Shown here piece after piece: positions 1 through 13,472 of a DNA stretch of 64,000 nt. The position numbers were made by a program, and so were the translations under genes. Source of the DNA: Citrobacter gillenii (GTDB lineage Bacteria; Pseudomonadota; Gammaproteobacteria; Enterobacterales; Enterobacteriaceae); assembly GCF_013337685.1 (NCBI RefSeq), contig NZ_SUQN01000005.1, positions 186,001-250,000 of the forward strand, given 5' to 3'. Numbering within the stretch: the first letter of the stretch is position 1; every line of letters begins with the position of its first letter. The notes beneath the pieces are model-generated. The model saw only the letters and a program-made list of their open reading frames with translations, had not been told where the DNA came from and did no database searches.

Positions 1-1485
1 GCCGGCGTAGCGCCCCACGCCGTGCTCCAGATGCACCACCGGCTGACCGGGGTGCAACTCCGCCAGGTTGCGGATTAAGGTATCGGGGTTGATGGTGCGA
101 CGCGAATCCTGACGACGGCGCGCCACGCGCTCGCCGAGGAGATCGCTTTCGCAGATCAGCGCCAGATTACGTTTGCTATCAATAAACCCGTGTTCCGCCG
201 AGCCAATCATCAGATAACGACCTGCATCGACCGCTTCATCGAGGCGCAAAATGCGCTTCGGCGCAATCTTGATACGGGCGAGCAGTTCACCGAGAGCTTC
301 ACGACGGCCTTCACTTTCTACCGAGAAAATCACCGGACCGGTAAAAGCTTCAAGGAACTTACGTAATGCATCCAACGGCGCTTTTTGCTGCGCCTGGACG
401 GCCAGGTCTGGCAGCTTCTGGAACCCGAGGTTGGTATTCGCCGCTTTTTTCGGCAGGCTCTCGGTTTTCAGCTGAACGCGGGGCCAGCGTTTAAGTTCAG
501 AGAACAGCTCATCCACCCGCAGCCACAGTGATTCCGGCGGCAGAAGTGGACGCATCGGGTCAACACCCCGATTCTCAAAGCGCGACAGCGTGTCGGCCTG
601 AAAGCGCTCGGCGCTGGTTTCTAGATCGCCGGTATTCACCAGCAGCGTATTGGCCGGGAAGTAGCTGAATAGCGGCGGCAACGGCTCGCTGAAAAACAGC
701 GGCTGCCAGTATTCGATCCCGGCAGGAAGCGTACCTTTACTGACCTGCTGATAAATATGTTCCGCGTCGCGTTTCACCTCAAAGGTGTCGCGCCACTGGC
801 TGCGAAACAGTTCGATAGCTGTTTTATCGGTGGGGAATTCGTGCGCGGGCAGCAGATTAATGGCGTCGACTTCTTCCAGCGTGCGCTGGGTATCGGTATC
901 AAACAGACGCAAGCTGTCAATTTCATCATCAAAAAAATCAAGACGATAGGGAAACTCGCTGCCCATCGGGAATAGATCTAGCAGTGCACCGCGCGTGGCA
1001 TATTCACCGTGTTCCATAACTTGATCAACGTGGCGATAACCGGCACTTTCCAGCTGTTCACGCAGCGCGTCACGCGATAAACGCTGACCTTTTTTCATCA
1101 CCAGCGCGTGACCGTGCAGATAGCTGTGCGGACACACGCGTTGCATCAGCGTGTTGACCGGTACGATCAGCACGCCGCGCTGCATGGACGGCAGTTGATA
1201 TAGCGTGGAGAGCCGCGAGGAGATGATTTCCTGATGCGGCGAAAAACTGTCGTACGGGAGCGTTTCCCAGTCCGCGAGGTTCATCACCATCTGGTCAGTA
1301 AACTGGCGAATTTCGTCATGCAGGCGCAGGGCATTTTGCATGTCAGGTGCGATGAGTACCACGGGGCCGGCGTGGTGTTCGGCAATGTCTGCCACCAGCG
1401 TGGCACAGGCGGCACCGGTAAGTTCACCTAACTGGCGCTGATCGCCAGCTTTCGCCGGGAGCGTGTAACGATGTTGTTCAGGCAT
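1..1485 (-). CDS. mfd: Transcription-repair coupling factor Mfd, N-terminal 495 codons (partial)
   Basis: Mfd is an ATP-dependent translocase that removes RNA polymerase stalled at DNA lesions and recruits UvrA. The window holds the first 495 codons of a family usually about 1148 aa long. These cover the UvrB-like N-terminal module and the very start of the CarD-like polymerase-binding domain, seen as VVHLEHGVGRYAG at the window edge. The start MPEQHRYTLPAKAG matches the family N-terminus. The helicase motor and C-terminal regulatory domain lie outside the window. The reading frame is intact throughout. Confidence 0.97.
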   Translation of the reverse strand, partial: MPEQHRYTLPAKAGDQRQLGELTGAACATLVADIAEHHAGPVVLIAPDMQNALRLHDEIRQFTDQMVMNLADWETLPYDSFSPHQEIISSRLSTLYQLPSMQRGVLIVPVNTLMQRVCPHSYLHGHALVMKKGQRLSRDALREQLESAGYRHVDQVMEHGEYATRGALLDLFPMGSEFPYRLDFFDDEIDSLRLFDTDTQRTLEEVDAINLLPAHEFPTDKTAIELFRSQWRDTFEVKRDAEHIYQQVSKGTLPAGIEYWQPLFFSEPLPPLFSYFPANTLLVNTGDLETSAERFQADTLSRFENRGVDPMRPLLPPESLWLRVDELFSELKRWPRVQLKTESLPKKAANTNLGFQKLPDLAVQAQQKAPLDALRKFLEAFTGPVIFSVESEGRREALGELLARIKIAPKRILRLDEAVDAGRYLMIGSAEHGFIDSKRNLALICESDLLGERVARRRQDSRRTINPDTLIRNLAELHPGQPVVHLEHGVGRYAG

Positions 1486-1602
1486 TAGGTTGTCAGGATC
1501 TCGTTTAGATATACGTCTGATAAGCAATGTTCTTATTATCCGCAAACGTTTCTCATAAGCAAATTGATTCGCCCCCTGATGGGGGCAAAAAGCGCGTTAA
1601 GG

Positions 1603-2667
1603 TTAGCGCGAGGCGGCCGATAAAGAGGGTGGGGAAAACAGCAGGTCGGCAACGGTTTTTTGTGAAATTTTGCGTACCAGCAGGCCAAACAAAGTACACA
1701 GCAGCAAACAGACAAACGGATAAATCAGCAGCAGGGCCAGTTCTGCATGCGCAGACCATTTAGCATGATTGATGACGGGAATCAGCGTTAAGCTGAACAG
1801 TTCGACCAAAATTCGGTGGGTTGTGTAGATGGCGATTGTGTTAGAGCCGATCACGCTTAATGGGCTGGCCGCACGCATACCGAAGCGTTGCTCGAACTGA
1901 TAAAACAGCTTCATGATCAGCACAATGGAAACCAATGAAAGCAGCAGCGAAACGTTGGCCAGCCATGCGATGACCGCCAGAATCATCGTCAACGAGAACA
2001 GGATCGGGTGGCGGCGCAGCGGAACCTCTTTAATCCCTGACATCAGCGTGCTGCCAAACCATGCCCCGAGACTGTAATACGCCAGATTACGTATCACGCT
2101 ATTCATTCCCCACCACGGCGTCGGAAAAAAATTGACCGCCACACTGAGCAATACGAACAGAGCCAGCAGCGGCAGCGCCCAGCGGCTGAACAGTTTGCAC
2201 AGAATGAAGTAGACGATCAGCGCATACAGATACCATAAGCTGGTGCTGGCGGTCAGCATGCCCCAGGAAAAGTCGCCGACGGAACCGGCATACGCGGCGT
2301 TGGCGGCCTGGCTCAGATCGCGCTCTGGTGCCAGCCAGTGATTGAGCATGGTGAGTGCCAGCCATTGCACCATTCCCCACAGCAGCAGTACCCAGGCAAT
2401 ATTCCAGATCCGTTTATCTACGCAGGTCGTCCAGCCCACGCCATCGATGTATCGACGGATCAGATATCCCGAAATAAAGAAAAACACCGGCATGCGAAAC
2501 GGAGCCAGGTAAAGATTGAGGTAAATCCAGCACTTGGTCAGCAGTTCTGACAGCGGATGCTGAAAACTGGTGAGATGGGGGTAAAAGGTAATCACGGAAT
2601 GGTAAATGACCACCAGGCAAATACATAACCCTTTGATTTGGTTAATCCATAGCTCTTTTTTTATCAT
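1603..2667 (-). CDS. ycfT: Inner-membrane acyltransferase-3 family protein YcfT
   Basis: This 354-residue polytopic inner-membrane protein belongs to the acyltransferase-3 family. The N-terminal stretch INQIKGLCICLVVIYHS holds the family's conserved His in the first membrane helix, and about ten hydrophobic segments follow. RMPVFFFISGYL is another family hallmark. The substrate is unknown; relatives move acyl groups onto periplasmic or surface carbohydrates. It lies between mfd and the divergent lolC, as in E. coli, where the protein is 357 aa. The 260 bp separating it from lolC must hold both promoters. Confidence 0.93.
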   Translation of the reverse strand: MIKKELWINQIKGLCICLVVIYHSVITFYPHLTSFQHPLSELLTKCWIYLNLYLAPFRMPVFFFISGYLIRRYIDGVGWTTCVDKRIWNIAWVLLLWGMVQWLALTMLNHWLAPERDLSQAANAAYAGSVGDFSWGMLTASTSLWYLYALIVYFILCKLFSRWALPLLALFVLLSVAVNFFPTPWWGMNSVIRNLAYYSLGAWFGSTLMSGIKEVPLRRHPILFSLTMILAVIAWLANVSLLLSLVSIVLIMKLFYQFEQRFGMRAASPLSVIGSNTIAIYTTHRILVELFSLTLIPVINHAKWSAHAELALLLIYPFVCLLLCTLFGLLVRKISQKTVADLLFSPPSLSAASR

Positions 2668-2808
2668 TACGTCGACGTATCCGTAGTGTTAAACATGACC
2701 TGCTATCCTGCGGATGGCAGGCGTCGCTGTAATGCGTAACCGTCTGCATTTTTGTTTTTTCAGATAAAGATCAGGTATTAGGCTTGATGAGCAGGTGGTT
2801 CACTTTAG

Positions 2809-6066
<3,258 letters not shown>

Positions 6067-6084
6067 CAATAAAAAGGAGCGGTG

Positions 6085-6996
6085 ATGTACTACGGGTTTG
6101 ATATTGGCGGGACAAAAATTGCGTTAGGCGTCTTCGATAATCAACGCCGTTTGCAATGGGAAAAACGTGTTCCTACGCCGCGCGATAGCTATGATGCTTT
6201 CCTCGATGCGGTGTGCGACCTGGTGACGGAGGCCGACCAGCGATTTGGCGTTAAAGGTTCAGTGGGAATTGGTATTCCCGGTATGCCAGAAACCGAAGAC
6301 GGTACGTTGTATGCCGCTAACGTTCCTGCTGCCAGTGGAAAACCGCTGCGTACCGACCTCAGCGCGCGGCTGGACCGCGATGTGCGTCTGGACAACGATG
6401 CTAACTGTTTTGCCCTCTCCGAAGCCTGGGATGATGAATTCACCCAGTACCCGTTAGTGATGGGGTTAATCCTCGGCACGGGTGTTGGCGGCGGCCTGGT
6501 GCTGAACGGCAAATCCATCACCGGACGCAGCTATATTACCGGTGAGTTTGGTCACATACGCCTGCCGGTAGATGCGTTAACGCTAATGGGATTTGACTTC
6601 CCGCTGCGTCGCTGTGGATGCGGTCAGTTAGGCTGCATCGAGAGCTACCTTTCCGGTGGCGGATTTGCCTGGCTGTATCAGCATTACACCCATCAACCGC
6701 TGGACGCCCGTGAAATTATCGCGCTCTGGGAGCAGGGTGATGAACAGGCGCTTGCCCACGTCGAACGCTATCTCGATTTGCTGGCGGTATGTCTGGGGAA
6801 TATTCTGACTATCGTTGATCCGGATTTAGTGGTCATTGGCGGTGGTTTGTCGAATTTTACCGCGATAACGGCGCAACTGGCAGACCGTTTGCCACGCCAT
6901 TTATTGCCGGTTGCCCGCGTGCCGCGTATTGAACGGGCACGCCATGGTGATGCGGGTGGAATGCGTGGAGCTGCTTTCCTACATCTTACCGATTAA
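6085..6996 (+). CDS. nagK: N-acetyl-D-glucosamine kinase NagK
   Basis: NagK phosphorylates N-acetylglucosamine released during cell-wall recycling to GlcNAc-6-phosphate. This 303-aa ROK-family sugar kinase has the N-terminal phosphate loop [10 protein letters not shown], the catalytic-base region [11 protein letters not shown] and the ROK zinc signature [16 protein letters not shown] precedes the start. The ATG at 6085 is preferred over the GTG directly before it because [11 protein letters not shown] is the family start. It sits 18 bp after lolE and ahead of cobB. Confidence 0.96.
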   Translation: MYYGFDIGGTKIALGVFDNQRRLQWEKRVPTPRDSYDAFLDAVCDLVTEADQRFGVKGSVGIGIPGMPETEDGTLYAANVPAASGKPLRTDLSARLDRDVRLDNDANCFALSEAWDDEFTQYPLVMGLILGTGVGGGLVLNGKSITGRSYITGEFGHIRLPVDALTLMGFDFPLRRCGCGQLGCIESYLSGGGFAWLYQHYTHQPLDAREIIALWEQGDEQALAHVERYLDLLAVCLGNILTIVDPDLVVIGGGLSNFTAITAQLADRLPRHLLPVARVPRIERARHGDAGGMRGAAFLHLTD

Positions 6997-7011
6997 TACA
7001 AAGAGGTTGTT

Positions 7012-7833
7012 ATGCTGTCGCGTCGGGGTCATCGGTTAAGCCGTTTTCGTAAAAATAAACGCCATATGCGCGATCGCCTGCGTCAACGGATCTTTTTCAG
7101 AGACAGAGTGGTGCCTGAATTGATGGAAAAACCAAGAGTATTAGTCCTGACGGGGGCGGGGATCTCCGCCGAATCGGGTATTCGTACCTTCCGCGCTGCG
7201 GATGGTCTCTGGGAAGAACATCGGGTGGAAGACGTGGCGACTCCGGAAGGATTTTCGCGTAACCCCGGACTTGTGCAGTCGTTTTATAACGCACGTCGTC
7301 TTCAGCTACAACAGCCTGAAATCCAACCCAACGCGGCGCACATTGCGCTGGCAAAACTTGAAGCAGAGCTGGGCGACCGCTTTTTACTGGTGACGCAGAA
7401 TATCGATAACCTGCATGAGCGCGCCGGTAGCCAGAACGTCATCCATATGCACGGTGAACTGCTCAAAGTGCGCTGTTCGCAAAGCGGACAGATCCTGGAC
7501 TGGACAGGAGATGTGACCCCGGAAGATAAGTGCCATTGCTGCCAGTTTCCGGCACCGTTGCGCCCGCACGTCGTGTGGTTTGGCGAAATGCCCTTGGGGA
7601 TGGATGAAATCTATATGGCGCTGGCGATGGCGGATGTGTTCATCGCGATCGGTACGTCCGGACATGTTTATCCGGCGGCCGGATTTGTACACGAAGCGCG
7701 CCTGCACGGGGCGCATACGGTGGAACTTAACCTTGAGCCGAGCCAGGTAGGCAGCGAGTTCGAAGAAAAGTATTACGGTCCGGCAAGCCAGGTGGTGCCT
7801 GAGTTTGTTGAGAAGTTATTGAAAGGGCTGTGA
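7012..7833 (+). CDS. cobB: NAD-dependent protein deacylase (sirtuin) CobB
   Basis: CobB removes acetyl and succinyl groups from lysines, for example on acetyl-CoA synthetase. Visible sirtuin motifs are [26 protein letters not shown], the catalytic His147 in HMHGEL, zinc cysteines around VRCSQ and KCHCC, and the desuccinylase pair Tyr92/Arg95 in FYNAR. The long form starts at 7012 with an Arg-rich leader. An internal ATG at 7123 ([13 protein letters not shown]) corresponds to the short isoform known in Salmonella and E. coli. The 273-aa protein ends six residues earlier than the 279-aa E. coli form. Confidence 0.96.
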   Translation: MLSRRGHRLSRFRKNKRHMRDRLRQRIFFRDRVVPELMEKPRVLVLTGAGISAESGIRTFRAADGLWEEHRVEDVATPEGFSRNPGLVQSFYNARRLQLQQPEIQPNAAHIALAKLEAELGDRFLLVTQNIDNLHERAGSQNVIHMHGELLKVRCSQSGQILDWTGDVTPEDKCHCCQFPAPLRPHVVWFGEMPLGMDEIYMALAMADVFIAIGTSGHVYPAAGFVHEARLHGAHTVELNLEPSQVGSEFEEKYYGPASQVVPEFVEKLLKGL

Positions 7834-7840
7834 TTTTTTT

Positions 7841-7934
7841 TGCCGGATGGCGTAGGCCCGATAAGCGAAGCGCCATCGGGCAATGATTCGCCGAATGGCG
7901 ACGCTGGCGCGTCTTATCCGGCCTACGGGACGGC
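7841..7934. repeat. REP/BIME palindromic repeats between cobB and potD
   Basis: Two facing REP-type units are seen, TGCCGGATGGCG...GCGAAGCGCCATCGGGCA and GCGTCTTATCCGGCCTACGG, which together form a BIME. It lies between the convergent ends of cobB and potD. It can fold into a long hairpin that may protect or end both transcripts. Confidence 0.9.
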
Positions 7935-7936
7935 AA

Positions 7937-8983
7937 TTAGCGTCCTGCTTTCAGCTTCTGATAGTACTCTTCATAAATTGTGCTAGCTGAGCCGACGTCG
8001 TTCTGCCATTCGCCTTTGTTGATGGTATCAGCATCAGGATAGAGCGTTTTATCATTGGCCACTTCCGGGCTGAGCAGTTTACGTGCCGCCAGGTTTGGCG
8101 TTGGGTAACCGATGGTTTCGGCCACTTCTTTTGCGACATCCGGGCGCAGCAGGAAGTTAATCAGCTTCAGCGCACCTTCTTTGTTTTTGGCGTTCGCCGG
8201 AATAGACAGACTGTCCATCCAGAAAATGCCGCCTTCTTTCGGCCACACGACTTCCAGCGGCGTGCCTGCCTGACGCGCAACGAATGCCGAGCCGTTCCAC
8301 ACCATACCGAGGTTGACTTCACCTTCCATATACGGGTTTGCCGGGTTGTCTGAGTTAAACGCCGCGACGTTAGGCATCAGTTTCTTCAGCTCGTTATACG
8401 CGGCTTCAATCTCTTTCGGGTCGGTGGTGTTACCGGAGTAGCCCAGCTTGCGCAGCGCTACCTGGAACACTTCACGCGCATCATCGGTTAACAGCAGGCT
8501 GCCTTTGTATTCCGGTTTCCACAGATCGGCCCAGCTGGTCACGGTCTTCGGATCAATGACATCGCTGTTGACGCCAATAGCCGTTGCTCCCCAGATATAC
8601 GGAATGGAGTAGTCGTTATTTGGGTCAAACGGCTTGTTGAGCATGTCCGGATCGAGATTGTTGAAGTTGGTGAGCTTGGTCTTATCAATCTTCTGGATCA
8701 TGCCTTCTTTGCGCATTTTATCCACGTAGTAGGTGGAGGGAACCACCAGATCGTAGGCGCCGTCTTTATACGTTTTGAGTTTGGCATACATGGTTTCGTT
8801 CGACTCGTAGGTCGAATAGATAACCTTAATACCGGTCTCTTTCGTGAACTGCTCCAGCAGTCCTGGCGGAACGTATTCGGTCCAGTTGTAGAAATAGAGC
8901 GTGTTGTTGTCGGAGGCTGTGGCGGTGTTCATACCCAGTGCCAGAGCACCCGCGGCGAGCAGGTGGCGTGACCATTGTTTCAT
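7937..8983 (-). CDS. potD: Spermidine/putrescine periplasmic binding protein PotD
   Basis: PotD captures spermidine, and more weakly putrescine, in the periplasm for the PotABC transporter. The mature part is nearly identical to the E. coli protein. A signal peptide covers about residues 1-25 (Arg/His-rich start, then [17 protein letters not shown]). Two adjacent ATG codons exist, at 8986 and 8983; the second gives the standard 348 aa. It is last in potABCD and is separated from potC by an ERIC element. Confidence 0.96.
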   Translation of the reverse strand: MKQWSRHLLAAGALALGMNTATASDNNTLYFYNWTEYVPPGLLEQFTKETGIKVIYSTYESNETMYAKLKTYKDGAYDLVVPSTYYVDKMRKEGMIQKIDKTKLTNFNNLDPDMLNKPFDPNNDYSIPYIWGATAIGVNSDVIDPKTVTSWADLWKPEYKGSLLLTDDAREVFQVALRKLGYSGNTTDPKEIEAAYNELKKLMPNVAAFNSDNPANPYMEGEVNLGMVWNGSAFVARQAGTPLEVVWPKEGGIFWMDSLSIPANAKNKEGALKLINFLLRPDVAKEVAETIGYPTPNLAARKLLSPEVANDKTLYPDADTINKGEWQNDVGSASTIYEEYYQKLKAGR

Positions 8984-9004
8984 CATTTAACGTCCCCTGA
9001 ATAA

Positions 9005-9130
9005 CATACCCGTCGTCTTTCAAGCCGCATTTTTGTTGGCTACGCTAGTTCACCCCAGTCACATCGTTATCTATGTTCCTGGGACTCACGAGCTTGCCGC
9101 CTCAATGCAACTCGAAATCCATAGGGTATG
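9005..9130. repeat. ERIC (IRU) element inside the pot operon
   Basis: This 126-bp imperfect palindrome is bounded by CATACCC and GGGTATG. On the minus strand it contains the ERIC hallmarks GTGAGTCCCAGGA, GTGACTGGGGTGA and TTGAAAGACGACGGGTATG. It lies within the transcribed potC-potD spacer, starting 7 bp after the potC stop codon. ERIC elements in transcripts are known to affect mRNA processing. Confidence 0.9.
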
Positions 9131-9136
9131 GGCCTG

Positions 9137-9916
9137 TTAGCGGCCTTTAGTTTTATCACGTGCAATAAGCTGGCTGGCGATAACCATGACCAGCGACAGA
9201 ACCAACAAAATGGTGGCCAGCGCATTAACTTCTGGTGACACGCCGACTTTAACCATTGAGTAGATTTTTAACGGCAGAATTTCATAACCTGGTCCAGTGA
9301 CGAACGATGAAACAACCACGTCATCCATCGACAGGGTAAAGCTCAGTAACCAGCCCGCAGCGACCGCTGGCATCGCCAGCGGCAGAATGATTTTGCGCAG
9401 AATGGTGACTTCGCTGGCGCCCAGGTCTTTTGCGGCTTCCAGCATACGCACATCGAATCCTTTCAGGCGTGAGTACACTGTCACCACCACAAAAGGCAAA
9501 CAGAAGGTGATATGCGAGAACAGCAACGACCAGAACCCCAGTTGAATACCGATCAGCATAAACAGCACCAGCAGTGAAATCGCCATCACGATATCCGGCG
9601 ACATCATCACCACGAACAGCATACCGCTGACAAACGGTTTACCGCGAAAACGGTAGCGGTAAAGCGCAACCGCCGTCAGTGAGCCGATCAGGGTGGCAAA
9701 GGTTGCGGATAACACGGCCATCGTCAGTGAATGCTGTGCCGCCTGCAGCAGGCTGTCGTTGTTCATCAGCAGGCCGTACCATTTGGTGGTAAAGCCTTGC
9801 CAGTTGATGCCAAAGCGCGAGCTGTTAAAGGAGTTCACAATCAAAATAATGATTGGAATGTACAGATACGCGTAGATGGCGGTCATGAAACCACCGCGAA
9901 GCAGTCGACCGATCAT
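9137..9916 (-). CDS. potC: Spermidine/putrescine ABC transporter permease PotC
   Basis: PotC is one of two membrane permeases of PotABCD. At 259 aa it has six predicted helices and the EAA loop EAAKDLGASEVTILRKIILP that contacts PotA. The C-terminus ends DKTKGR, a few residues short of the E. coli end, and its stop is 7 bp from an ERIC element. The last residues may therefore have been reshaped by that insertion. The start overlaps the potB stop by 4 bp (ATGA). Confidence 0.95.
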   Translation of the reverse strand: MIGRLLRGGFMTAIYAYLYIPIIILIVNSFNSSRFGINWQGFTTKWYGLLMNNDSLLQAAQHSLTMAVLSATFATLIGSLTAVALYRYRFRGKPFVSGMLFVVMMSPDIVMAISLLVLFMLIGIQLGFWSLLFSHITFCLPFVVVTVYSRLKGFDVRMLEAAKDLGASEVTILRKIILPLAMPAVAAGWLLSFTLSMDDVVVSSFVTGPGYEILPLKIYSMVKVGVSPEVNALATILLVLSLVMVIASQLIARDKTKGR

Positions 9917-10770
9917 TCGAGTTCCACCTTTTTATTCAGCAAGCGGGAGGCGCGCCAGTAAACTAATAACATCAGTCCCATCACGATGGTCAGGGTAATG
10001 CTGGTGGCGGCACCAAACGGCCAGTCACGAATGTTCAGGAACTGAACTTTTATCACGTTACCAATCAGCAGGTTTTTCGCGCCGCCCATTAGATCAGACA
10101 CGTAAAATAACCCCATGGCTGGCAGCATCACCAGCAGGCAACCGGCGATAATTCCCGGCATGGTCAGCGGAATGATGATGCGGGTGAAGGTCTGAAATTT
10201 GCTGGCACCCAGATCGCGCGCGGCTTCCAGTAGCGGCTTATCGAGTTTCTCAATGCTGGAATAAAGCGGCATAACCATAAACGGCAGCAGGATGTAAACG
10301 AGGCCGATAATGACCGCGCTGGGGGTGAACATAATGCGAATGGGGGTATCAATGACCCCGAGCCACAGCAGAAACTCGTTGAGATAGCCTTTGGTACTGA
10401 GGAAAATTTTGAGTCCATAGATGCGAATAAGCGAGTTGGTCCAGAACGGAACAATCAGCAGGAACAGCAGCAGTGGACGCACTTTTTCCGGCAGTTTTAC
10501 CAAAAACCAGGCAAACGGATAGCCGAGCACCAGGCAGGCGAACGTGGCAATCAGCGCCATATTGAGGGAGTGAATTAACACCTCAAAGTAGAGCGGATCG
10601 AGCAGGCGAGCATAGTTTTCCAGCGTAAAGACCATTTTGACGAAATTCGCATCGTCACGGGTCAAAAAGCTGGTGCCAATGATCATCAGGTTGGGCAGGA
10701 AGACAAATAACACAAGCCAACCGACAATGGTGACGATCACCACACTCTGGAATTTACTTGTGTTCTTCAT
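9913..10770 (-). CDS. potB: Spermidine/putrescine ABC transporter permease PotB
   Basis: PotB is the second permease of the polyamine importer. The 285-aa product has six hydrophobic segments and the EAA motif [20 protein letters not shown]. The start [14 protein letters not shown] gives the longer of the two forms used for E. coli. The gene overlaps the potA end by 17 bp and the potC start by 4 bp, so translation of the three is tightly linked. Confidence 0.95.
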   Translation of the reverse strand: MKNTSKFQSVVIVTIVGWLVLFVFLPNLMIIGTSFLTRDDANFVKMVFTLENYARLLDPLYFEVLIHSLNMALIATFACLVLGYPFAWFLVKLPEKVRPLLLFLLIVPFWTNSLIRIYGLKIFLSTKGYLNEFLLWLGVIDTPIRIMFTPSAVIIGLVYILLPFMVMPLYSSIEKLDKPLLEAARDLGASKFQTFTRIIIPLTMPGIIAGCLLVMLPAMGLFYVSDLMGGAKNLLIGNVIKVQFLNIRDWPFGAATSITLTIVMGLMLLVYWRASRLLNKKVELE

Positions 10771-11890
10771 CAGCCAGTACGACCTCCCAACTTTCTACCC
10801 AGTTAATGGCCATTTTCTGGTCCAGAGAGTGATCGAAGTCAGGATCGTCTTCGTTGAAGAATTCGCTAACCATCACCATCTTGCCATTTTCCAGTTCGAC
10901 AACCGACTCCAGCGTCATGCCTTTGTAGTTGCGTTCACGCACGTAGCCGATAAGTCCTTCGATGTGGTTGTCATCGTTGATCTCATCTACGCGCAGATCT
11001 TCCGGACGCAGCAAAACATGCAGTTTTTGTCCCGGCGTAACGGCGAAATTCACGTAGATGTTGCACTCTCGACCTTCAACGTTAGCACGAACGCGTTGTT
11101 CATCCAGACGTTCAATCACCGTCGCGTTGAACATATTGATCTCACCGATAAACCCGGCGACGAACAGATTTTTCGGCTCTTCGTAAATTTCTCGCGGCGT
11201 GCCGTCCTGCTCAATTTTGCCGTCACGCATCACCACGATACGGTCTGACATGGTCAGCGCCTCTTCTTGATCGTGAGTGACAAAGACAAAGGTGATACCG
11301 AGCTTACGCTGCAGCGCTTTCAGTTCGTTCTGCATCTGCTTGCGCAGTTTGTAGTCCAGCGCGGAGAGCGATTCATCTAACAATAGCAAACGAGGTTTGT
11401 TGACCACTGCACGGGCAATTGCCACACGCTGCTGCTGTCCACCGGAGAGTTGATGGGGTTTACGCTGGGCAAACTCTTCCAGTTGCACCATGCGCAAGGC
11501 TTCGGTGACGCGAGGTTGAATGTCGGCAGTCGGGGTCTTTTGCATGCGCAAACCGAAGGCCACATTCTCGAACACGGTCATGTGGGGGAATAACGCATAA
11601 CTTTGGAATACGGTGTTCACATAGCGGTTTTCCGCAGGTACGTGAGTGATATCCTGGTTGTCCAGTATGATATGACCGGAATCAACCGTTTCAAGACCCG
11701 CAATCAGGCGAAGAACGGTTGTTTTACCGCAGCCAGAGGGGCCGAGCAGCGTGAGAAATTCGCCATTGTTGATGGTCAAATCCAGGTCGGAAATCACCTC
11801 TTTGCCATCGAAACTTTTGCGAATTCCCGCTAATTGCACCAGTGGAGAAAGCGAACGCGGTTGTTTATTCAATTTTTTACTCTGTCCCAT
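10754..11890 (-). CDS. potA: Spermidine/putrescine ABC transporter ATPase PotA
   Basis: PotA is the ATPase that drives polyamine uptake. At 378 aa it equals the E. coli length. Motifs are Walker [10 protein letters not shown]-loop [13 protein letters not shown], signature LSGGQQQR, Walker B LLLDES and switch VTHDQEE, followed by the C-terminal TOBE-like regulatory domain that senses spermidine. It is first in potABCD and is divergent from pepT across about 250 bp. Confidence 0.96.
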   Translation of the reverse strand: MGQSKKLNKQPRSLSPLVQLAGIRKSFDGKEVISDLDLTINNGEFLTLLGPSGCGKTTVLRLIAGLETVDSGHIILDNQDITHVPAENRYVNTVFQSYALFPHMTVFENVAFGLRMQKTPTADIQPRVTEALRMVQLEEFAQRKPHQLSGGQQQRVAIARAVVNKPRLLLLDESLSALDYKLRKQMQNELKALQRKLGITFVFVTHDQEEALTMSDRIVVMRDGKIEQDGTPREIYEEPKNLFVAGFIGEINMFNATVIERLDEQRVRANVEGRECNIYVNFAVTPGQKLHVLLRPEDLRVDEINDDNHIEGLIGYVRERNYKGMTLESVVELENGKMVMVSEFFNEDDPDFDHSLDQKMAINWVESWEVVLADEEHK

Positions 11891-12140
11891 GTAAACGCAA
11901 CGGATGGCTGACCGCTGCGGGGTTTGTGGTTAACCACCTTGATGACTCTTAATGAGGGCGATTATTCTACGGCAAACCATTGTAATCGCCAATCCTTGTT
12001 GCGAATTACTGACTTACCCTTATAGTCAGAAGGGGTGTCAGAGACAAATATTCTCACTTGCGGGGATAAAAATGACCTGACGCAATATTTGTCTTTTCTT
12101 GCTTATTGATAATGTTGTCACGAAAAGTGAGGGTGACTGC

Positions 12141-13367
12141 ATGGATAAACTACTTGAGCGTTTTTTACACTACGTGTCGCTGGACACTCAGTCCAAATCG
12201 GGTGTGCGGCAGGTACCCAGCACTGAGGGGCAGTGGAAGCTATTACAGCTGCTCAAACAACAGCTTGAAGAAATGGGGCTGGTTAACGTTTCATTAAGTG
12301 AGAAGGGAACACTGATGGCAACGTTACCCGCAAACGTTGCCGGTGATATTCCCGCGATTGGCTTTATTTCTCATGTCGATACCTCACCGGATTTCACGGG
12401 TAAAAACGTCAACCCGCAAATTGTTGAAAACTACCGTGGGGGCGATATTGCGTTAGGCATTGGTGATGAAGTTCTGTCGCCGGTGATGTTCCCGGTGTTA
12501 CATCAACTTTTGGGACAAACGTTGATCACCACCGACGGTAAAACCCTGCTGGGTGCGGACGACAAAGCCGGAGTGGCGGAGATAGTGACCGCGCTGGCTG
12601 TGTTGAAGCATAAAAACATTCCCCATGGCGATATTCGTGTGGCCTTTACGCCCGACGAAGAGGTGGGTAAAGGGGCGAAGCACTTTGACGTCGCCGCATT
12701 TGATGCGAAGTGGGCTTACACCGTTGATGGGGGGGGCGTGGGTGAACTGGAGTTTGAAAACTTCAACGCGGCGTCGGTCAATATCAAAATCGTTGGTAAC
12801 AATGTGCACCCTGGTACCGCAAAAGGGGTGATGGTGAATGCGCTGTCGCTGGCTGCTCGTATCCACGCAGAGGTTCCGGCAGATGAAAGCCCGGAAACGA
12901 CCGAAGGTTACGAAGGTTTTTACCATCTGGCGAGTATGAAAGGCACCGTTGACCGGGCGGACATGCACTACATTATCCGTGATTTTGACCGTAAACAGTT
13001 TGAAGCGCGCAAACGTAAAATTATGGAGATCGCCAAAAAGGTTGGCAAAGGGTTACACCCGGACTGCTATATCGAACTGGTGATTGAAGATAGCTATTAC
13101 AATATGCGCGAGAAAGTGATTGAGCACCCCCACGTGCTGGATATTGCCCAGCAGGCGATGCGTGATTGCGACATTGAGCCTGTGCTGAAACCTATTCGTG
13201 GCGGCACTGACGGTGCGCAGCTGTCGTTTATGGGATTACCGTGCCCGAATCTGTTCACCGGCGGCTACAACTATCATGGTAAACATGAGTTTGTGACGCT
13301 GGAAGGAATGGAAAAAGCGGTGCAGGTGATCGTGCGTATTGCCGAATTGGCCGCGAAACAAAAATAA
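12141..13367 (+). CDS. pepT: Peptidase T (aminotripeptidase)
   Basis: PepT removes the N-terminal residue from tripeptides and belongs to the M20 dinuclear zinc peptidases. The zinc-ligand segments are intact: [37 protein letters not shown] and NYHGKHEF. The start [17 protein letters not shown] gives 408 aa as in E. coli and is preceded by GTGAGGGTGACTGC. In Salmonella the gene is FNR-induced, but I could not pick out a convincing FNR site here. Confidence 0.96.
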   Translation: MDKLLERFLHYVSLDTQSKSGVRQVPSTEGQWKLLQLLKQQLEEMGLVNVSLSEKGTLMATLPANVAGDIPAIGFISHVDTSPDFTGKNVNPQIVENYRGGDIALGIGDEVLSPVMFPVLHQLLGQTLITTDGKTLLGADDKAGVAEIVTALAVLKHKNIPHGDIRVAFTPDEEVGKGAKHFDVAAFDAKWAYTVDGGGVGELEFENFNAASVNIKIVGNNVHPGTAKGVMVNALSLAARIHAEVPADESPETTEGYEGFYHLASMKGTVDRADMHYIIRDFDRKQFEARKRKIMEIAKKVGKGLHPDCYIELVIEDSYYNMREKVIEHPHVLDIAQQAMRDCDIEPVLKPIRGGTDGAQLSFMGLPCPNLFTGGYNYHGKHEFVTLEGMEKAVQVIVRIAELAAKQK

Positions 13368-13380
13368 AGAGTGTGTAGAG

Positions 13381-13461
13381 GCCGGATGGTGGCTTGCGCC
13401 TTATCCGGCCTACAGATACCTCATTCCGTGGGCCGGATAAGCGAAGCGCCATCCGGCGCAG
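13381..13461. repeat. REP/BIME repeats between pepT and roxA
   Basis: Facing REP units GCCGGATGGTGGC...GCGCCTTATCCGGCC and GCCGGATAAGCGAAGCGCCATCCGGCG lie between the convergent pepT and roxA. They form a BIME able to fold into strong hairpins. Confidence 0.9.
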
Positions 13462-13472
13462 TCAGCACTAAT

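Noticed and set aside
7841..7934. Palindromes considered as phage attachment or CRISPR repeats
   Set aside because: They match REP/BIME sequences common between enterobacterial genes.
10637..11248. 203-codon frame antisense to potB/potA
   Set aside because: Overlaps two fully conserved genes; a shadow of their codon pattern.
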